64,000 nucleotides of DNA, taken from positions 489,020 through 553,019 of the forward strand of contig JAKLMB010000029.1 in the NCBI GenBank assembly GCA_022813625.1, read 5' to 3'. The stretch comes from Aaosphaeria pasadenensis (taxonomy: Eukaryota; Ascomycota; Dothideomycetes; Pleosporales). The notes beneath the pieces were generated by a model. That model made no database searches. It saw only the letters and a program-made list of their open reading frames with translations, and was not told where the DNA came from. Positions 12,096 to 23,928 of this stretch are shown here, piece after piece (positions within the stretch are counted from its first letter, which is position 1; each line of letters starts with the position of its first letter). The position numbers were made by a program, and so were the translations under genes.

Positions 12096-13019
12096 ATGGA
12101 TGCAGCATTAGAGCTCTACGATGCCTCCAAGGCACTCGACCTCTCCAACATTCGCTTCCAACTAATGTATGCTTACCAGAACAAGTATTTACCCCATGCG
12201 GCAAAGCAAGTGAGCTAATGGAGCACCCAAAAGACGATTAGAAGACACAATCACCTTCCACCTCATCGAGCGCGTACAATTCCCATTGAACAAGACCATC
12301 TACATCGCCGGCGGCGTTCCCATTCCCGAAAGCGATCTCAGCCTGTTCGACTGGGTGCTGCGCGAGCAAGAGCGCCTCCAGTCCATCATCCGCCGCTACG
12401 AATCCCCAGACGAATACCCCTTCTTCCCAGAGGTCCTGCAGAAGCCGATCCTCAAGCCCCTCCGATACCCCAAGATCCTGCACGAAAACGACGTCAATGT
12501 GAACGAGAAGCTCAAGCAGTCTTACATCGAGCACATCCTGCCCGCTGCGTGTGCGAAATCGGACCGAGAGGACAGGGGAGAGCAGCAGGAGAATTATGGG
12601 TCGTCCGCAACTTGCGATGTCACTTTTCTACAGGCGCTTTCCAGGCGGATACATTTTGGAAAGTTCGTGGCCGAGTCTAAATTCCAGAGCGAGACGGAGC
12701 GCTTCGTGAAGTTGATTAAGGCCGAGGATCGGAAGGGGATTGACGAGGCTATCACGAATGCGGCAGTTGAGAAGAAGGTGTTGGAGAGACTGAGGCTCAA
12801 GGCGAACACCTATGGCACTGATCCAGACTCTGGCGGTGCTGGTACGTCGAAGGTCGACGCTGAGGCTGTGGTCGCAATGTACAAGGTACGAGAAGGAATT
12901 GCATCTTGTTGATGTGCTTAAGTATGCTGACAATGTTGTAGGATTGGGTCATTCCTTTGACTAAGGAAGTGGAAGTCGAATACCTAATGCAGCGACTGAA
13001 AGGTACCGAATGGGAATGA
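12096..13019 (+). CDS. ARO7: Chorismate mutase (eukaryotic AroQ type)
   Basis: This enzyme converts chorismate to prephenate, the branch point to phenylalanine and tyrosine. Exons 12096-12166, 12234-12885 and 12942-13019 encode 266 aa, against 256 in yeast. Family landmarks appear in order: LSNIRFQLI, RLEDTITFHLIERVQF, RRYESPDEYPFFPE, the catalytic-helix segment SRRIHFGKFVAESKFQ, AVEKKVLERLRLKA, and the C-terminal VIPLTKEVEVEYLMQRL. In yeast the enzyme is an all-helical dimer, activated by tryptophan and inhibited by tyrosine. The retained regulatory-helix and Gly/Ser-rich loop segments suggest the same here, by inference. It reads in the same direction as the Alg3 gene downstream. Confidence 0.95.
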
Positions 13020-13497
13020 TCAATGCTGTGCGACAACCCAACTGAATAATAACAACCATGGAGCTACAAGAAATGCGAGAGCTGGATACTAGTACTAGAA
13101 GCAGTTATATAGATGTTTTAGAGCGATTCAAGCTACTCATTGGATGGAAAGTGGACTGATTCCTTCTACACCATCGTATTAGAGCAAAGTAGTCAGATTG
13201 GGATGGACCATCTAGCTTAGAAGAGTAGAATAATCGGGGCATCCAGCGTTGACGAATTCGGGCACCGAATCGGCAGGAACACCCTTAAGGCGTGTACGAA
13301 GCAATGTTCTACTGGATCGTACGAACAAACTCTCCCCATGAAACACGCAAGAGTTTGACAATGTTCTCCTCCTGCGCAAACCTGAAACCTGAAGCTCACC
13401 TCATTCACGTGATCTCGCATTGCTCCTATAACACAGGCCTCTATCCCGGAGGGGAAGAATTCATCCAATACCGCTTTCCTCACAGAAAATAATCATC
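13020..13497. other. Spacer between chorismate mutase and Alg3 gene
   Basis: These 478 bases hold the 3' end of the chorismate mutase transcript and the Alg3 promoter. I see no additional gene. Confidence 0.5.
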
Positions 13498-14932
13498 ATG
13501 GAGTTAATACGACAGGGACTGGATATCGCTACGAATCCAAAGCACATGTCATGGATATACCCATTACTTCTCATCGCCGACGCAGGACTGTGCGGCGTGA
13601 TCATTGAGAAAATCCCATGTTCGTGACATCTCGAGAATCGACGCGACGAACACGTGGAAGATAGCTAATATGCTCGACAGATACTGAAATTGACTGGACG
13701 ACGTACATGGAGCACATCAAGATTTATTTGAAGGGAGAAAGAGATTATAGGAAGATTGAGGGTTCGACAGGCCCTTTGGTTTATCCCGCCGCACATGTCT
13801 ACATCTACAGGCTGCTCTACTCGCTCACGGATGAGGGCCGTGATATCCAGATGGCGCAGTACCTCTTTGCGTTGGTGTATCTGTTCACGTTGGCAATTGT
13901 CATGCAATGTTATCGTGCCGCAAAGGTAAACCATATCATCTCTATTCATTTCAGACTTGATATTGATGTCGATTGTTAGGTCCCGCCATATGTTTTCCCA
14001 TTGCTTATCCTGTCCAAACGCTTGCATAGCATCTTTATGCTGCGGCTTTTTAACGATTGCTTCGCTGTTTTGGGACTTTTCCTTGCCATCTACTTCTACC
14101 AGAGGAATAATTGGCATCTGGGATCGTTCTTTTACACGACTGGTCTGAATGTCAAAATGAGCCTACTACTACCACTCCCTGCTATTGGTTTCCTTGCTCT
14201 TCAGGCTCTCGGAGGCAGGGAGGGTCTCACTCAAGGAATGATCATTGTTCAGGTCACGGTAAGTTTAAACATATCACGTGCATCGTTTTCGTATGTTCTG
14301 GTATTGACAGACAGTAGATTGGCTATGGATATCCATTCCGGAAGCGTGCTCCATCATACTTTGCAAGAGCTTTCGAACTTACTCGACAGTTCTTGTACAA
14401 ATGGACCGTGAACTGGCGATTTGTGGACGAATCTACGTTCCTTTCCAAACCCTTCGCAATCGGACTTTTGGCTGTACATGCAGGCCTTCTCATCTGGTTC
14501 GCAACGACGCGCTGGATCAAGCCATCCCGACGTTCCCTACGCGGCGTACTCAAATTGATCACCAACGAGCCGGAAGATCAGGAAGCTATCAGCCGACGGG
14601 TATCACCGAGCTTTATAATGACCACCATCCTGACTGCGAACATCATCGGCATGCTATGTGCCAGATCTCTCCACTACCAGTTCTACGTCTATATCGCATG
14701 GGCAACCCCGTTCCTCTTGTGGAAAGCCGGACTCCACCCAATCATCCAGTATGCGCTCTGGGCTGCGCAGGAATGGGCATGGAACGTGTACCCAAGCACA
14801 CCGGCGAGCTCTGCGACCGTAGTCGGGGTGCTGGCGATTACCCTGTTGAGCACATGGTGGGGCACGAGGAACGAGTTCGAGAATGTCCAAGAGAATGGCA
14901 GTGTGACTGAGCCGCACGAGCATACGGAATAG
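13498..14932 (+). CDS. ALG3: Dolichyl-P-Man:Man5GlcNAc2-PP-dolichol alpha-1,3-mannosyltransferase
   Basis: This multi-pass ER enzyme adds the first lumenal mannose (alpha-1,3) to the lipid-linked N-glycan precursor. Four exons, 13498-13618, 13681-13925, 13980-14258 and 14318-14932, encode 419 aa. Diagnostic Alg3 blocks are EIDWTTYMEHI, GSTGPLVYPAAHVYIY, SKRLHSIFMLRLFNDC, LNVKMSLLLPLP, and the C-terminal ARSLHYQFYVYIAWATPFL. About ten hydrophobic spans are visible. The acidic EIDW..YM..I pair near residue 43 is the lumenal, Asp-containing first-loop motif of dolichol-phosphate-mannose-dependent transferases. The stop codon lies only 23 bases from the stop of the convergent EIF1AD-like gene, so the two transcripts must overlap. 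Confidence 0.95.
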
Positions 14933-14955
14933 AACCATGATGGCTTTCTTTTCCC

Positions 14956-15460
14956 TCAATCCTCTTCCGAATCTGAAGGTGGCATCTTGCCGACAGTGGA
15001 CTCTTCCTCGTCGCTATCGACGTACGTCTGCTTCTTTTCGAATTCCTTTGGCCTGTATTTTAATATCAGTATCCCGTGCATATATCCCTCCCCAATGATA
15101 CCAAAAAGACCCCCCAGCATCTGCATAGCGTTTAGAATCAGGTACATACCAATAACTCATCTTACGCCATTCCTTCTCCTCTCGCACCACATTCACAATC
15201 TCGCCGTCCAATTTGTTCTCTCGGTCCGCAAGCGCCTTCACATCTACGACCACATAGCCTCCGCGCTTGATCCATATCGTGGAGCGGAACTTCGCAACGA
15301 GCTCGACGAGGATCGACTTCCCGCCAGGCAGCTCAGCGATGTACAGGTTCTTTCCGGCGGCTTTGGAGACGCGGGCGATGGCTTGGGACTCGGATAATTC
15401 GTCGGGAGGGGTGAGGGTGTCTTGGACGGTGGCGAGGATGTTACGTTTGGGACGGGGCAT
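14956..15460 (-). CDS. EIF1AD-like protein (eIF1A/S1-like OB fold)
   Basis: Two exons, 15460-15150 and 15052-14956, encode 135 aa. The protein matches EIF1AD (eIF1A domain-containing) in layout. It has a basic start (MPRPKR), an OB-fold core with FRSTIWIKRGGYVVVD as the hallmark strand-turn, then a conserved WP..F segment rebuilt by the splice. It ends in an acidic Ser/Asp/Glu tail (DSDEEES...SDSEED) that looks like a casein-kinase-2 target. In animals EIF1AD has been linked to a late step of 40S ribosome maturation; the fungal role is inferred. The gene is tail-to-tail with ALG3. Confidence 0.88.
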
Positions 15461-16298
15461 GTTTGCAATGAGGTGGTGATTTGAACGACTTTTAATTCAA
15501 AGGTTGTTTTGGAGGGGCAGGAAAAATAATGGATGGTAAACCAACGAGTACGAGTATCTACCATGAAGAGTAATTCTGCCCGGCGGGGAGTGTGGACAAA
15601 GGCGGTAAGGCGCGCCGGTGGATCTTCCTCCGACGTTCTCCCGATTGCCCGTCCAGATGTAGATACTCCGACTCGTTTCAATTGTTTGCTATGACCTAAA
15701 AGATACAATTCATGTCCATAGTCAATTGAGCCCACCACGTCAAGTGCTGATAAATTCAATGGTCACGACCCCATGATCTCAAAGTCTCCGAATCGATTTC
15801 GACGTAGTCCCCCAAGGTCTTAGCCCACTTGGACCAATCACAAAGTCCCAATCCGCTATCGAAACATTTTCCCAAGTCCAATCCACAATATTGGAAAAAG
15901 AACGTCAAAGGTTGCTAATGTTTTATCCAGTCCCTAATGGTTGCATACACGCGTAACAATGTCAGATTCCGACTGGCTAGATGTCGGTCCAAGCACAATG
16001 CATATGTTGCGAGTCCTGTGGATCCCCTTAGAGTCATCCACTGTCTCCCCGCACCTATTAATCAGCCCATGGTCTTCACGATGCTCCTCCTCTCGCTAGC
16101 TTATGCTGTGCCATCGTGACTTATCTCTGCTCATATAAAATTCGGATTGCGTGGACGTAAAATTTTTTTATCGTTCTCTTATCCTCAATCAATGAATTGA
16201 CAGAGCTCTCAATTGTATCATAGCCACTTTTAACAGATCAGACCCCAATTTATCAGCAATTTTCTATCAGTTTTTTTCCTTATCGCTTTCTGTCTATC
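15461..16298. promoter_or_regulatory. Divergent promoter region of EIF1AD-like and MFS genes
   Basis: There is no coding frame of interest. A TATA-like TATAAAA occurs at about 16134, roughly 165 bases before the transporter ATG, and the last 150 bases are AT- and pyrimidine-rich. The TATA assignment is tentative. Confidence 0.45.
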
Positions 16299-18064
16299 AT
16301 GTCGACGGCCGGTGGCATCCACGGCTTTTTCGACATCCAACATTCTACTAGCAAACCAGTTGCAAGCCCGGCAGCAACTCTCCAGAAGTCCAAAGGTCAT
16401 GCTCGCCAGGCCCCTTCAAATATTGAATTGGACGAGTACACCTTCGGCAAAAAATACAATGGCCCGCTCCGCTCTGGTCCCCCAACTCCAGGAGAGGCGC
16501 CTTCTGCTGCCGAATCCGTTATGGAGAATACCATGCCTCAGACTCCAAATGAATTGGAGATGAGCAGACCGCCCTCCCCGAAGATGGAGGAGGCTGCCAA
16601 TCTCATGCAGTGCTGGAACGACCCGCCGAAGAATAAGTGGCGAGTTTTGAGCTGTTGTCTGATTTACTTTGGAAACGGCATCAATGATAGCGGTATGTAT
16701 TACCACCATGTTGCTGTCCCATCGTGGAGGAATAGCGAGCTTCGTTCAAGATTGCTTCCTTTTGTTCAATTGCAGTATCCTGACAAAAATCAGCGACTGG
16801 CGCTCTCATCCCATATATGGAACATCACTATGCAAAGGGGCATGCAATCATGTCGTTGATTTTCGTCGGGCAGGCCTTGGGATTCGTCACTGCGGCATTC
16901 TTCAACAACCTCCTCTTGAGCAAGATCGGTAGAGCCAAGATGCTCATGACCGCCGAACTGATATTGATTCTATCGTACATTGTTCTTGTCTGCACGCCAC
17001 CTTTTCCAGCTGTAGTCATTGCGTAAGTCCGCTCGGTTTGGCTCACCTCGAAACAATATTGACAAAACATAGTTTCTTTCTCCTAGGTTACGGCATGGCC
17101 ATGACTCTGGCCCTCAACAATGTCTTTTGCTCCAATCTGCAGCCAACGACCGTTGTCTTAGGCGCAGCCCATGGCAGCTACGGCATAGGCGGCATCTTTG
17201 CACCTATCCTCGCAACCCTCATGGTCTCCAACGGCATCGTCTGGTCCCGCTTCTACTTCGTCCCCTTCGCCATTGCCATCGTCGCCATGCCCTTCGCAGG
17301 CTGGGCCTTCTGGGACTACCAAGAAGAGACCCCACAGACACTGATAACTGCGCTCGAACGGACCGCCAGTCGACAGATGGCTGGCGAAGAGGCCGTCTCG
17401 AAACTCCACGACCTCAAGGTCGCCCTGAAGAGCCGCGTCACCATCTTCGGCGCCCTCTTCATCTTCGCCTACCAAGGTGCCGAAGTGTCCATCTCCGGCT
17501 GGGTCATCTCCTTCTTGATCAACTACCGCGATGGAGATCCCTCAAGCGTCGGCTACGTGACCGCTGGATTCTGGGTAAGAAACCCCCTTCCCCTTCCTCC
17601 TCTCCCACATCTCCCACTTTAATCTCCATCATACTTACGCACGAAATCAGGGAGGCATAACCCTCGGCCGCTTCGTCCTCACGCACCTCGCCCCCCGCAT
17701 CGGCGAGCGCCGCTTCGTCATCCTTCTCATCCTCGGCACGACGGCCTTCCAGCTCCTCGCCTGGCTCGTCCCCAACGTCATCACCAACGCCGTCGCCGTC
17801 TCCATCCTCGGCCTCCTCCTCGGCCCCGTCTACCCGTGCGCCTCCACCATCTTCGCACGCCTCATGCCGCGCTCGACCCAGACGACGGCGATTGGGTTCA
17901 TCGCAGGGGCGGGGAGCTCCGGGGGTGCGGTGGCGCCGTTCACGACGGGCATTTTGGCGCAGGCGGTGGGCACGTGGGTGCTGCATCCGGTGTGTATTGG
18001 GTTGTATGTTTGTATGCTTGGGTGCTGGCTTGGGATGCCGAGGATTAGGAAGAGGACTGAGTAA
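16299..18064 (+). CDS. Major facilitator superfamily transporter (FHS/Bsc6-like)
   Basis: Four exons, 16299-16692, 16794-17022, 17073-17574 and 17651-18064, encode 512 aa. A hydrophilic N-terminus of about 115 residues precedes twelve predicted membrane spans. They start at WRVLSCCLIYFGNGINDS, and GALIPYMEHHY forms the end of loop 1. The order LIFVGQALGFVTAAFFNN, ALNNVFCSNL, GAAHGSYGIGGIFAPILAT, and then in the second half GFWGGITLGRF and GLLLGPVYPCASTIFARLMP, resembles the fucose-permease-like MFS group that includes fungal Bsc6-type proteins. The substrate is unknown. The third and fourth exons have much higher third-position GC than exon 1. No neighbouring gene suggests a pathway. Confidence 0.88.
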
Positions 18065-18483
18065 GGTGGGACGCGGTCTGTTTTGGTTGTTGTTCCAGGG
18101 GTCGGTGAGCAGTGGTCAGTGTTCGACTGATAGGTTGAAGTCTGTCGGGGTTGGGTAGGATGGTAATGGGAAAGCATTGGGTGGTGGAGAAAGGAGCGTT
18201 GATATGTTTAGCGATTTCATTCCATTTATAGTGTTGGTGGAGTATGGCGTTCTGTTTGGAGACGGCCTTTTTGAAGGGGTTTTCCCGGTGGTTTCTATAA
18301 AACTTAATGATGATAAAGGGATATGATATCAGTGTAATGAATCAGACTCAAGAACGCCGTCAGGATGGAACATGCCATGTTTTTTGACACATTTAGTATT
18401 TCTTGACCATACTATGTCTCAATGCCTAAGGGGAGACGTCTGAATATACGTAAGTGAGGTATCACATCACTACACCAACCCCC
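18065..18483. other. Convergent spacer between MFS and aldo/keto reductase genes
   Basis: This is 3' flanking DNA of two convergent genes. Nothing else is recognised in it. Confidence 0.5.
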
Positions 18484-19965
18484 TTACAACTGCTTCGGTT
18501 CCACCCCGAACTGATTTGGCACAGTCTGCAAGGGTCCCGCAAACTTCAACAGCCCAACATCCTCACTATTCATCTTCCAATTATACTTGCTCCCGGAGAA
18601 CTCATACAAAAAGCTCATCGGGAACCCGATCTCGAAATCCGCCGCAGAATCAATATCCTCAACCTCCTCATCCGACAGCCTAAGCCCCAACGCCTCAACA
18701 TTCCCCTTCAAATGCTCGATCTTACGCCCACCAACAATGGGAAACACATACGGGTACTTATGCCGGATGTACGCGAGCGCCACGCTCGTGATCTGCGTGC
18801 TGTGCTTCTCAGCCACGGCCTCGAGCTTCTTGGAGACTTGGATCTGCTTCTCCGTGGGCGGCCGCATGTTGCGGCCCTTCTCGTTGGCTTGCCGTTTGGC
18901 TTCCGTGGTGAAGCTTCCGCCGCCGAGGGCGCCCCACGGGGCGAGCGCCATGCCTTCGTCGCGCGCCATCGGGATGATTTCGCGCTCGAAGTCGCGGTCT
19001 GCGGCGGACCAGCGGCCTTGGTAGACGGAGAAGCCGCGGAGGCCGTGGTTGCGGGCGTCTTTGGGTGGGTGTTAGTTGAATGTTACGTGACAGTGTGAGG
19101 GGGGACGGGTAGAGAGAGGTAGGGAAGCTTACATTCGTTTGCTTTGCTGACGACCCAGGCGGGAGTGTCACTGACGCCTAAGTACAGGACCTTGCCCCTT
19201 TGCACGAGATGGTTGAGGCTCTGCATCAGCTCGGGGATGCTGGTGGTGAAGTCCCAGTAGTGGACGTAGAGGAGGTCGATGTAGTCCGTCTGGAGCTTCT
19301 TCAAGCTAGCCTCGACGGAGACGTTCAGCGATTTGGTAGCATTTCCGGCATGGTTGATCTTGCTGCCCATGGGTTTACGAGGGTCCGGGTAGCAGATGGT
19401 GTACTTTGTTGCCAGCACGATTTGGTCGCGGTTCTGGCGGGAAGCGAACCATTCGCCAATCCATGTCTCGGATTCTTCTGATTGGTAGTTGTTGGCTCTG
19501 TGGGATTTGTCAGTTGGTAGCTCAGTTGCTGTAGTTCACATAATCCGTAGTCTTGTTGATACTTGAAGGGCCAATGTGTGGGGCATGTGGGGGAGGGGTG
19601 AGGCATTTGGAGATGGCCGCTAGGAGGGCACGATAGCGGCCAGGAAAAGCAAATGAGAATGAGGAGAAAGAGTAGATACTCACGTATCGATGAAATTGCC
19701 GCCTTGTTCCACAAAGTAATCGAGAATTCCGAATGTGGTTTCCTTATCACACTTGCCCATGACGCTCTCCCTTCAATTCCGGTATCCATTAGCTTCTACA
19801 ACTTAGTTGTGATAGAGATTATAGAGATTATACAACATACCAAGCATCACCAAAGTTCATTGCCCCGAGGCATAATGGGGAAACGCGAACACCAGCGACC
19901 GGCGCCAGTACGCGTGAGAACTCAAGGAGAGACTTTGGCTTACGAATCTCGCCGAAGATAGACAT
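18484..19965 (-). CDS. Aldo/keto reductase, aryl-alcohol dehydrogenase (AAD) type
   Basis: This is an NADPH-dependent reductase of aromatic aldehydes (AKR superfamily). Exons 19965-19841, 19770-19684, 19497-19133 and 19058-18484 give 383 aa, the normal AAD length. The catalytic tetrad is visible: Asp and Tyr in GGNFIDTANNYQ, Lys in VLATKYT, and His in DLLYVHYWD. Other landmarks are LCLGAMNFGDAW near the N-terminus, GKVLYLGVSDTPAWVVSKAN, SVYQGRWSAADRDFEREIIP, GMALAPWGALGGG, and the cofactor-binding FPIVGGRKIEHLKGN. Yeast and fungal AADs act on aryl alcohols and aldehydes, but close relatives also sit in secondary-metabolite clusters. No such cluster is visible here. Confidence 0.92.
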
Positions 19966-20827
19966 GATTGCTGATTAGATTTATCCTCGTGGGCTTATGA
20001 GGGTCGACTCTATATGCTTGTTTTAGGAGGGAGGTATTCAGAAGGTTGATAATTGAAAGATAGTATTGAACAGGTTGGATGGCTTTTATGTGGTTTCTCT
20101 CTTTCCTCGGTACATACGTCCAACTATGCATGACGTTTGAGACAGATGCTTTAAGGGTCCATGATGTGGGGTCTCCGGGTATGGAGTAGCGTTAGTAGTT
20201 CGGTAATTGAGAATGAAGTCGATGATGCCAGGGAACGTTGATTGGGAGACAACAACCACACTTTAGTAGCGGAACTAGATCCGCGATGGCGCACTTTGTA
20301 CATATAATTGTTTCGGAGTATCATGCATGCAACCGTCATATTGGGAATGACCCAAAATAAGCAACGGGATGTCAATCATAGCTTCTTTGAACGCAGATAA
20401 ATTGTAGCAGTAAAGCCATCCAAGAAAACAATACTTAAACCAACAACGTAACCATCCGGTCGAGATATAAATCACCAATACAAATTATACATACCATTCA
20501 AGACAAGACTCCGACGAAGCCAGTATCTTATCTTAAAACTCGGCGTCTTCTCCATTGCATGTCATCACCAGCGAGACACACAGGTCGTACAGTCAACTAT
20601 TGTAATGTAATGTATTCAGTCATGCAGATGTCGAATATCGCCAGTAGTTAAATATTGAATATGCAGGTGTGAGAAATGCTCAAAGTTGTCCCAGTCTCTG
20701 CTTCATTGTCGAAGCCTCGAAACGCCATTTGAAATGCAACAATCCGGAGTCCGTTGACAGTCAACCCTACCTCCATAGAAACCAAGAAATGTCGGAATTT
20801 CCACAACAATCATGATGAAGTGTTGCA
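19966..20827. other. Intergenic region between AKR promoter and Rex4 3' end
   Basis: These 862 bases have only short frames of non-coding character. They are AT-rich toward 20380-20640 and I see no repeats. Confidence 0.5.
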
Positions 20828-21883
20828 CTAGTGCTTCTTCTTTTTCTTCTTAGGCTTGTTCTTCTTCCTCCGCACTTCCCCGTCTGCGTCTGGTTCCGCG
20901 ACCTGCTTGCCCGGAAGCCTCGTAAGCCCGTATAGTTTTGTAATCTCCTCTTCGAATCCCTCCTTCTCCAGCCTGAATAGAGCCATCGTGGCTCTTGCAT
21001 CCTCGACAGAACTATGTGCACCAGTCTGAATCTCAACCCCCAAGCGCTTTTCGACCAAATGTTTCAATCCTGGTGTTCGACCTGGTACCAGTGAGATTTC
21101 CCTGAATTTGGAGTATTTGGATGTATCGCGAATGAATCTCTTGTCATGCTTGAGAATGAGAACATCAAGATCGTTCTTGACGCCGTGTCCGACCAGTATC
21201 CTGTTCGATAAGAGAGTCTGAATATCTTCCTGAACTTCTTTGAAGGGCCGCGCGACATCGCGCCGTAGGTGCTTAGGCTCAATGCCGGACACTGCTGTCC
21301 TGTAATCGGTAACGGGGACTTTGACCTGTACATACGAGTCGTAGACCTGATGCCCATGGAAGTTCACCACACTGACTCTGGCCAGCGCGGAGTCGCGATC
21401 AGGCTCGGGCCCTGTGCCAACCATCTCACAATCTATAGCCACGTATTTCCCTGGAAGAGCGGTTTCGGATACACCCTCATTCTCGATATCAGGGTGACCT
21501 GGAGAGGGCGCGAGCACAGATGCAGATTTCGAGACCGCCTTGGGGTCGGAAAGGAGTGGAGGATGCTTCAGCGAGGGCATCGAGATACTTCGAGAGAGGG
21601 TGCGGGAGTCCTTGTGTTTCGAGGAAGCGCCGACGGAATTGGGCTCCTCCATTTTTTGGCGTTTACGAGTTGCAAAAGACTTCTCGGGATTGTTGTGTTT
21701 TCTCGGATGTGTGGAAGAGGGCTTCGCATGCTCTCCATTGAGATGTGTTGCCCTCTTGCGTTTGAGGGAGGGATGATCGGATTTCTCTTCCGGTTTTGAG
21801 GATGCGGATTTGGAGGAGGGTTGTAGTGTTTTCTGTAGCTTCTTCCAGTTGCTGGAAAGGTTCTTGAGTTCAATTGGTGCCAT
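20828..21883 (-). CDS. REX4: RNA exonuclease 4 (DEDDh 3'-5' exonuclease)
   Basis: This is a single exon of 351 aa. Rex4 is a nucleolar exonuclease linked to processing of the ITS1 part of pre-rRNA. The N-terminal third is basic, Ser/Lys-rich and disordered, with likely nuclear localisation signals. The exonuclease domain carries all DEDDh motifs: YVAIDCEMVGTG (Exo I), LVGHGVKNDLDVL (Exo II) and HSSVEDARATMALF (Exo III). The extreme C-terminus is a lysine-rich tail (RRKKNKPKKKKKK), also suited to the nucleolus. It is divergent from the Esa1 gene across 293 bases. Confidence 0.94.
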   Translation of the reverse strand: MAPIELKNLSSNWKKLQKTLQPSSKSASSKPEEKSDHPSLKRKRATHLNGEHAKPSSTHPRKHNNPEKSFATRKRQKMEEPNSVGASSKHKDSRTLSRSISMPSLKHPPLLSDPKAVSKSASVLAPSPGHPDIENEGVSETALPGKYVAIDCEMVGTGPEPDRDSALARVSVVNFHGHQVYDSYVQVKVPVTDYRTAVSGIEPKHLRRDVARPFKEVQEDIQTLLSNRILVGHGVKNDLDVLILKHDKRFIRDTSKYSKFREISLVPGRTPGLKHLVEKRLGVEIQTGAHSSVEDARATMALFRLEKEGFEEEITKLYGLTRLPGKQVAEPDADGEVRRKKNKPKKKKKKH

Positions 21884-22176
21884 CTTGGGTCATCGGTGGC
21901 GCATGGCGGTGTGGAAAATAAAACTTAAGCAAACAAAATTGTGTAGAAAGCGTTTGATGCAGAACTCTCTCCTCCGCTCCCCGCCTGCATTGGTCGCCGC
22001 AAAAAAACTCGCACGGGCCAATCGCCTGATCACGTGTCCTTAGGTCCGCGAACAGGCGGCGACATCGTCACTTTCGCCTCGTCGCGCGACAAAGAGAGCT
22101 TCAAACATTCACGACAACAATAATTCACAACGCCATCTACAGCTTGCGATAATCTGACTGCTTGTTCGTAGAGACC
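21884..22176. promoter_or_regulatory. Bidirectional promoter region REX4 / ESA1
   Basis: Two nuclear housekeeping genes start 293 bases apart on opposite strands. The core contains GC-rich CGCGCGAC and a CACGTG-type E-box-like site (ATCACGTGTC at about 22029-22038). Co-regulation is inference. Confidence 0.5.
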
Positions 22177-23928
22177 ATGGCACCTCGTGAAAATTCTCAC
22201 GAGCCCTCAGGCACGCCGGTGCCGCTGGAAACTGGATTTGCCACTCTTGCGACCCTAAGGTATGCGCGACACCGATGTGTACTTTTTTGAGATGAATACT
22301 GATGATTTTGTGCAGGCCTGGCGTGAAGGCTTTCGTTGAGAAGGTAAGTCCTGCATACCCATGAAGTAGAGGCCGAGCAACTAGCGCCTATCAGGCGGCT
22401 GATCGTTGGAGTTCTCTTGATCCCCATGAACATAAGAACGTTGAAATCAGTTCCTGGCGCTGGAGTTACAAGACGTTTCCAAAATGCTTCGTTTCGAAGA
22501 GATATATGCTAATAATATCAGGATGGCGAAACTCGTAAAGCCGAGATCCTCACAAAGCAAATGCGCCGTGGGAAAATGAAATTCTATGTCCATTACGAAG
22601 ACTTCAACAAACGTCTCGATGAATGGATAGACTCAGAACGTATTGATCTCACCCGAGAGGTCGAATGGCCCGCACCGGAAAAGCCGGAGAAGAAGAAGGC
22701 TTCGTCAAGTTCAAAGAAGGACGCCCCCTCAAAAGCAGATCCGAAGAACCTAAAGAGATCGAGGAGTAAATTGGATCGAGAGATTTCAGCGACACCTTCG
22801 GAGTCGACAAGTGTCAACATTCCTGGCAAAGCATCACGCCCTTCCAAAGCCAGTGGAAAAGAGAACAAGGAGGTGCTTGTCACGAGCGAGGTCACAGATG
22901 GCACGACTCCAAAACCCGAAGATGAGGAAATCGACCTTGTAGATGTGCAAGATGCCGCTGCAGCTGCCAAAGCCGCGCCAGAGGAGGTGTTCTCGAGAGA
23001 AGAAGAGATAGAAAAACTTCGAACAGGAGGCTCTATGACACAGAACCAGACCGAAATCTCACGTGTGCGAAATTTAGATAAGATACAGATGGGCAAGTAC
23101 GAGGTCGAGCCTTGGTACTTCTCGCCATACCCGATCGATTTCGCCACGGACGCCGAAATGGTGTACATCTGCGAGTTCTGCCTGTCGTACTTTGGCGAAG
23201 AGACCTCTTTCAACAGACACCGCATGAAGTGCACACTCCTCCATCCTCCAGGCAACGAGATATATCGCGACGACTTTGTATCCTTCTTTGAAATCGACGG
23301 CCGCCGCCAGCGAACATGGTGCCGCAACCTCTGTCTCCTCTCTAAGCTGTTCCTGGACCACAAAACCCTCTACTACGATGTCGACCCTTTCCTCTTCTAC
23401 TGCATGTGTATAAGAGACGAGCATGGTTGCCACTTGGTCGGGTACTTCAGCAAAGAAAAAGAATCTGCCGAAGGCTACAATGTGGCCTGTATTCTCACAC
23501 TCCCCCAATACCAACGTAAAGGATTCGGTAAACTGCTCATCGACTTCTCCTACATTCTATCAAAACGAGAAGGGAAGCTCGGTTCACCCGAAAAACCGCT
23601 CTCCGATTTGGGTCTTCTGGGTTACCGTGCTTACTGGCAGGAGACAATCGTGGATCTCCTGCTTGACGGAAAAGTCGAGGCGAACATCGAGGAGATCGGC
23701 TTCGCATCTGCCATGACAACAAACGACGTATTACACACGTTGCAAAATTTGAACATGCTTCGCTACAATAAGAACCAACACGTCATTGTGCTGACGGACG
23801 CCGTTGTCGAACAGCGCGAAAGGCAGAAGGCGAAAGAAAAGATCAAGGGAAAGCGGTCTCTGGATCCCGAGAAGTTGATCTGGAAACCACCAGTCTTTTC
23901 TGCCGCATCTCGAACGTGGAATTGGTAG
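22177..23928 (+). CDS. ESA1: MYST histone acetyltransferase, Esa1 (NuA4 catalytic subunit)
   Basis: This enzyme acetylates histone H4 and H2A within NuA4 and is essential in yeast. Exons 22177-22259, 22316-22343 (28 nt) and 22522-23928 encode 505 aa. The N-terminal chromo-barrel (about residues 28-80) shows VEKDGETRKAEIL and FYVHYEDFNKRLDEWI. A charged linker follows, then the MYST C2HC finger (Cys254 in ICEFC, ending RHRMKC). The acetyl-CoA loop QYQRKGFGKLL lies at about residue 366, next to the catalytic Cys/Glu region (ACILTLPQYQ and SPEKPLSDLG). The very short second exon fits the phase on both sides and rebuilds the conserved PGVKAFVEKDGE. The second intron (178 nt) is longer than others in the window. 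Confidence 0.95.

Noticed and set aside
15244..15759. 171-codon minus-strand frame over the EIF1AD-like gene
   Set aside because: It is the shadow of the real EIF1AD-like frame, which has family motifs and correct splicing.
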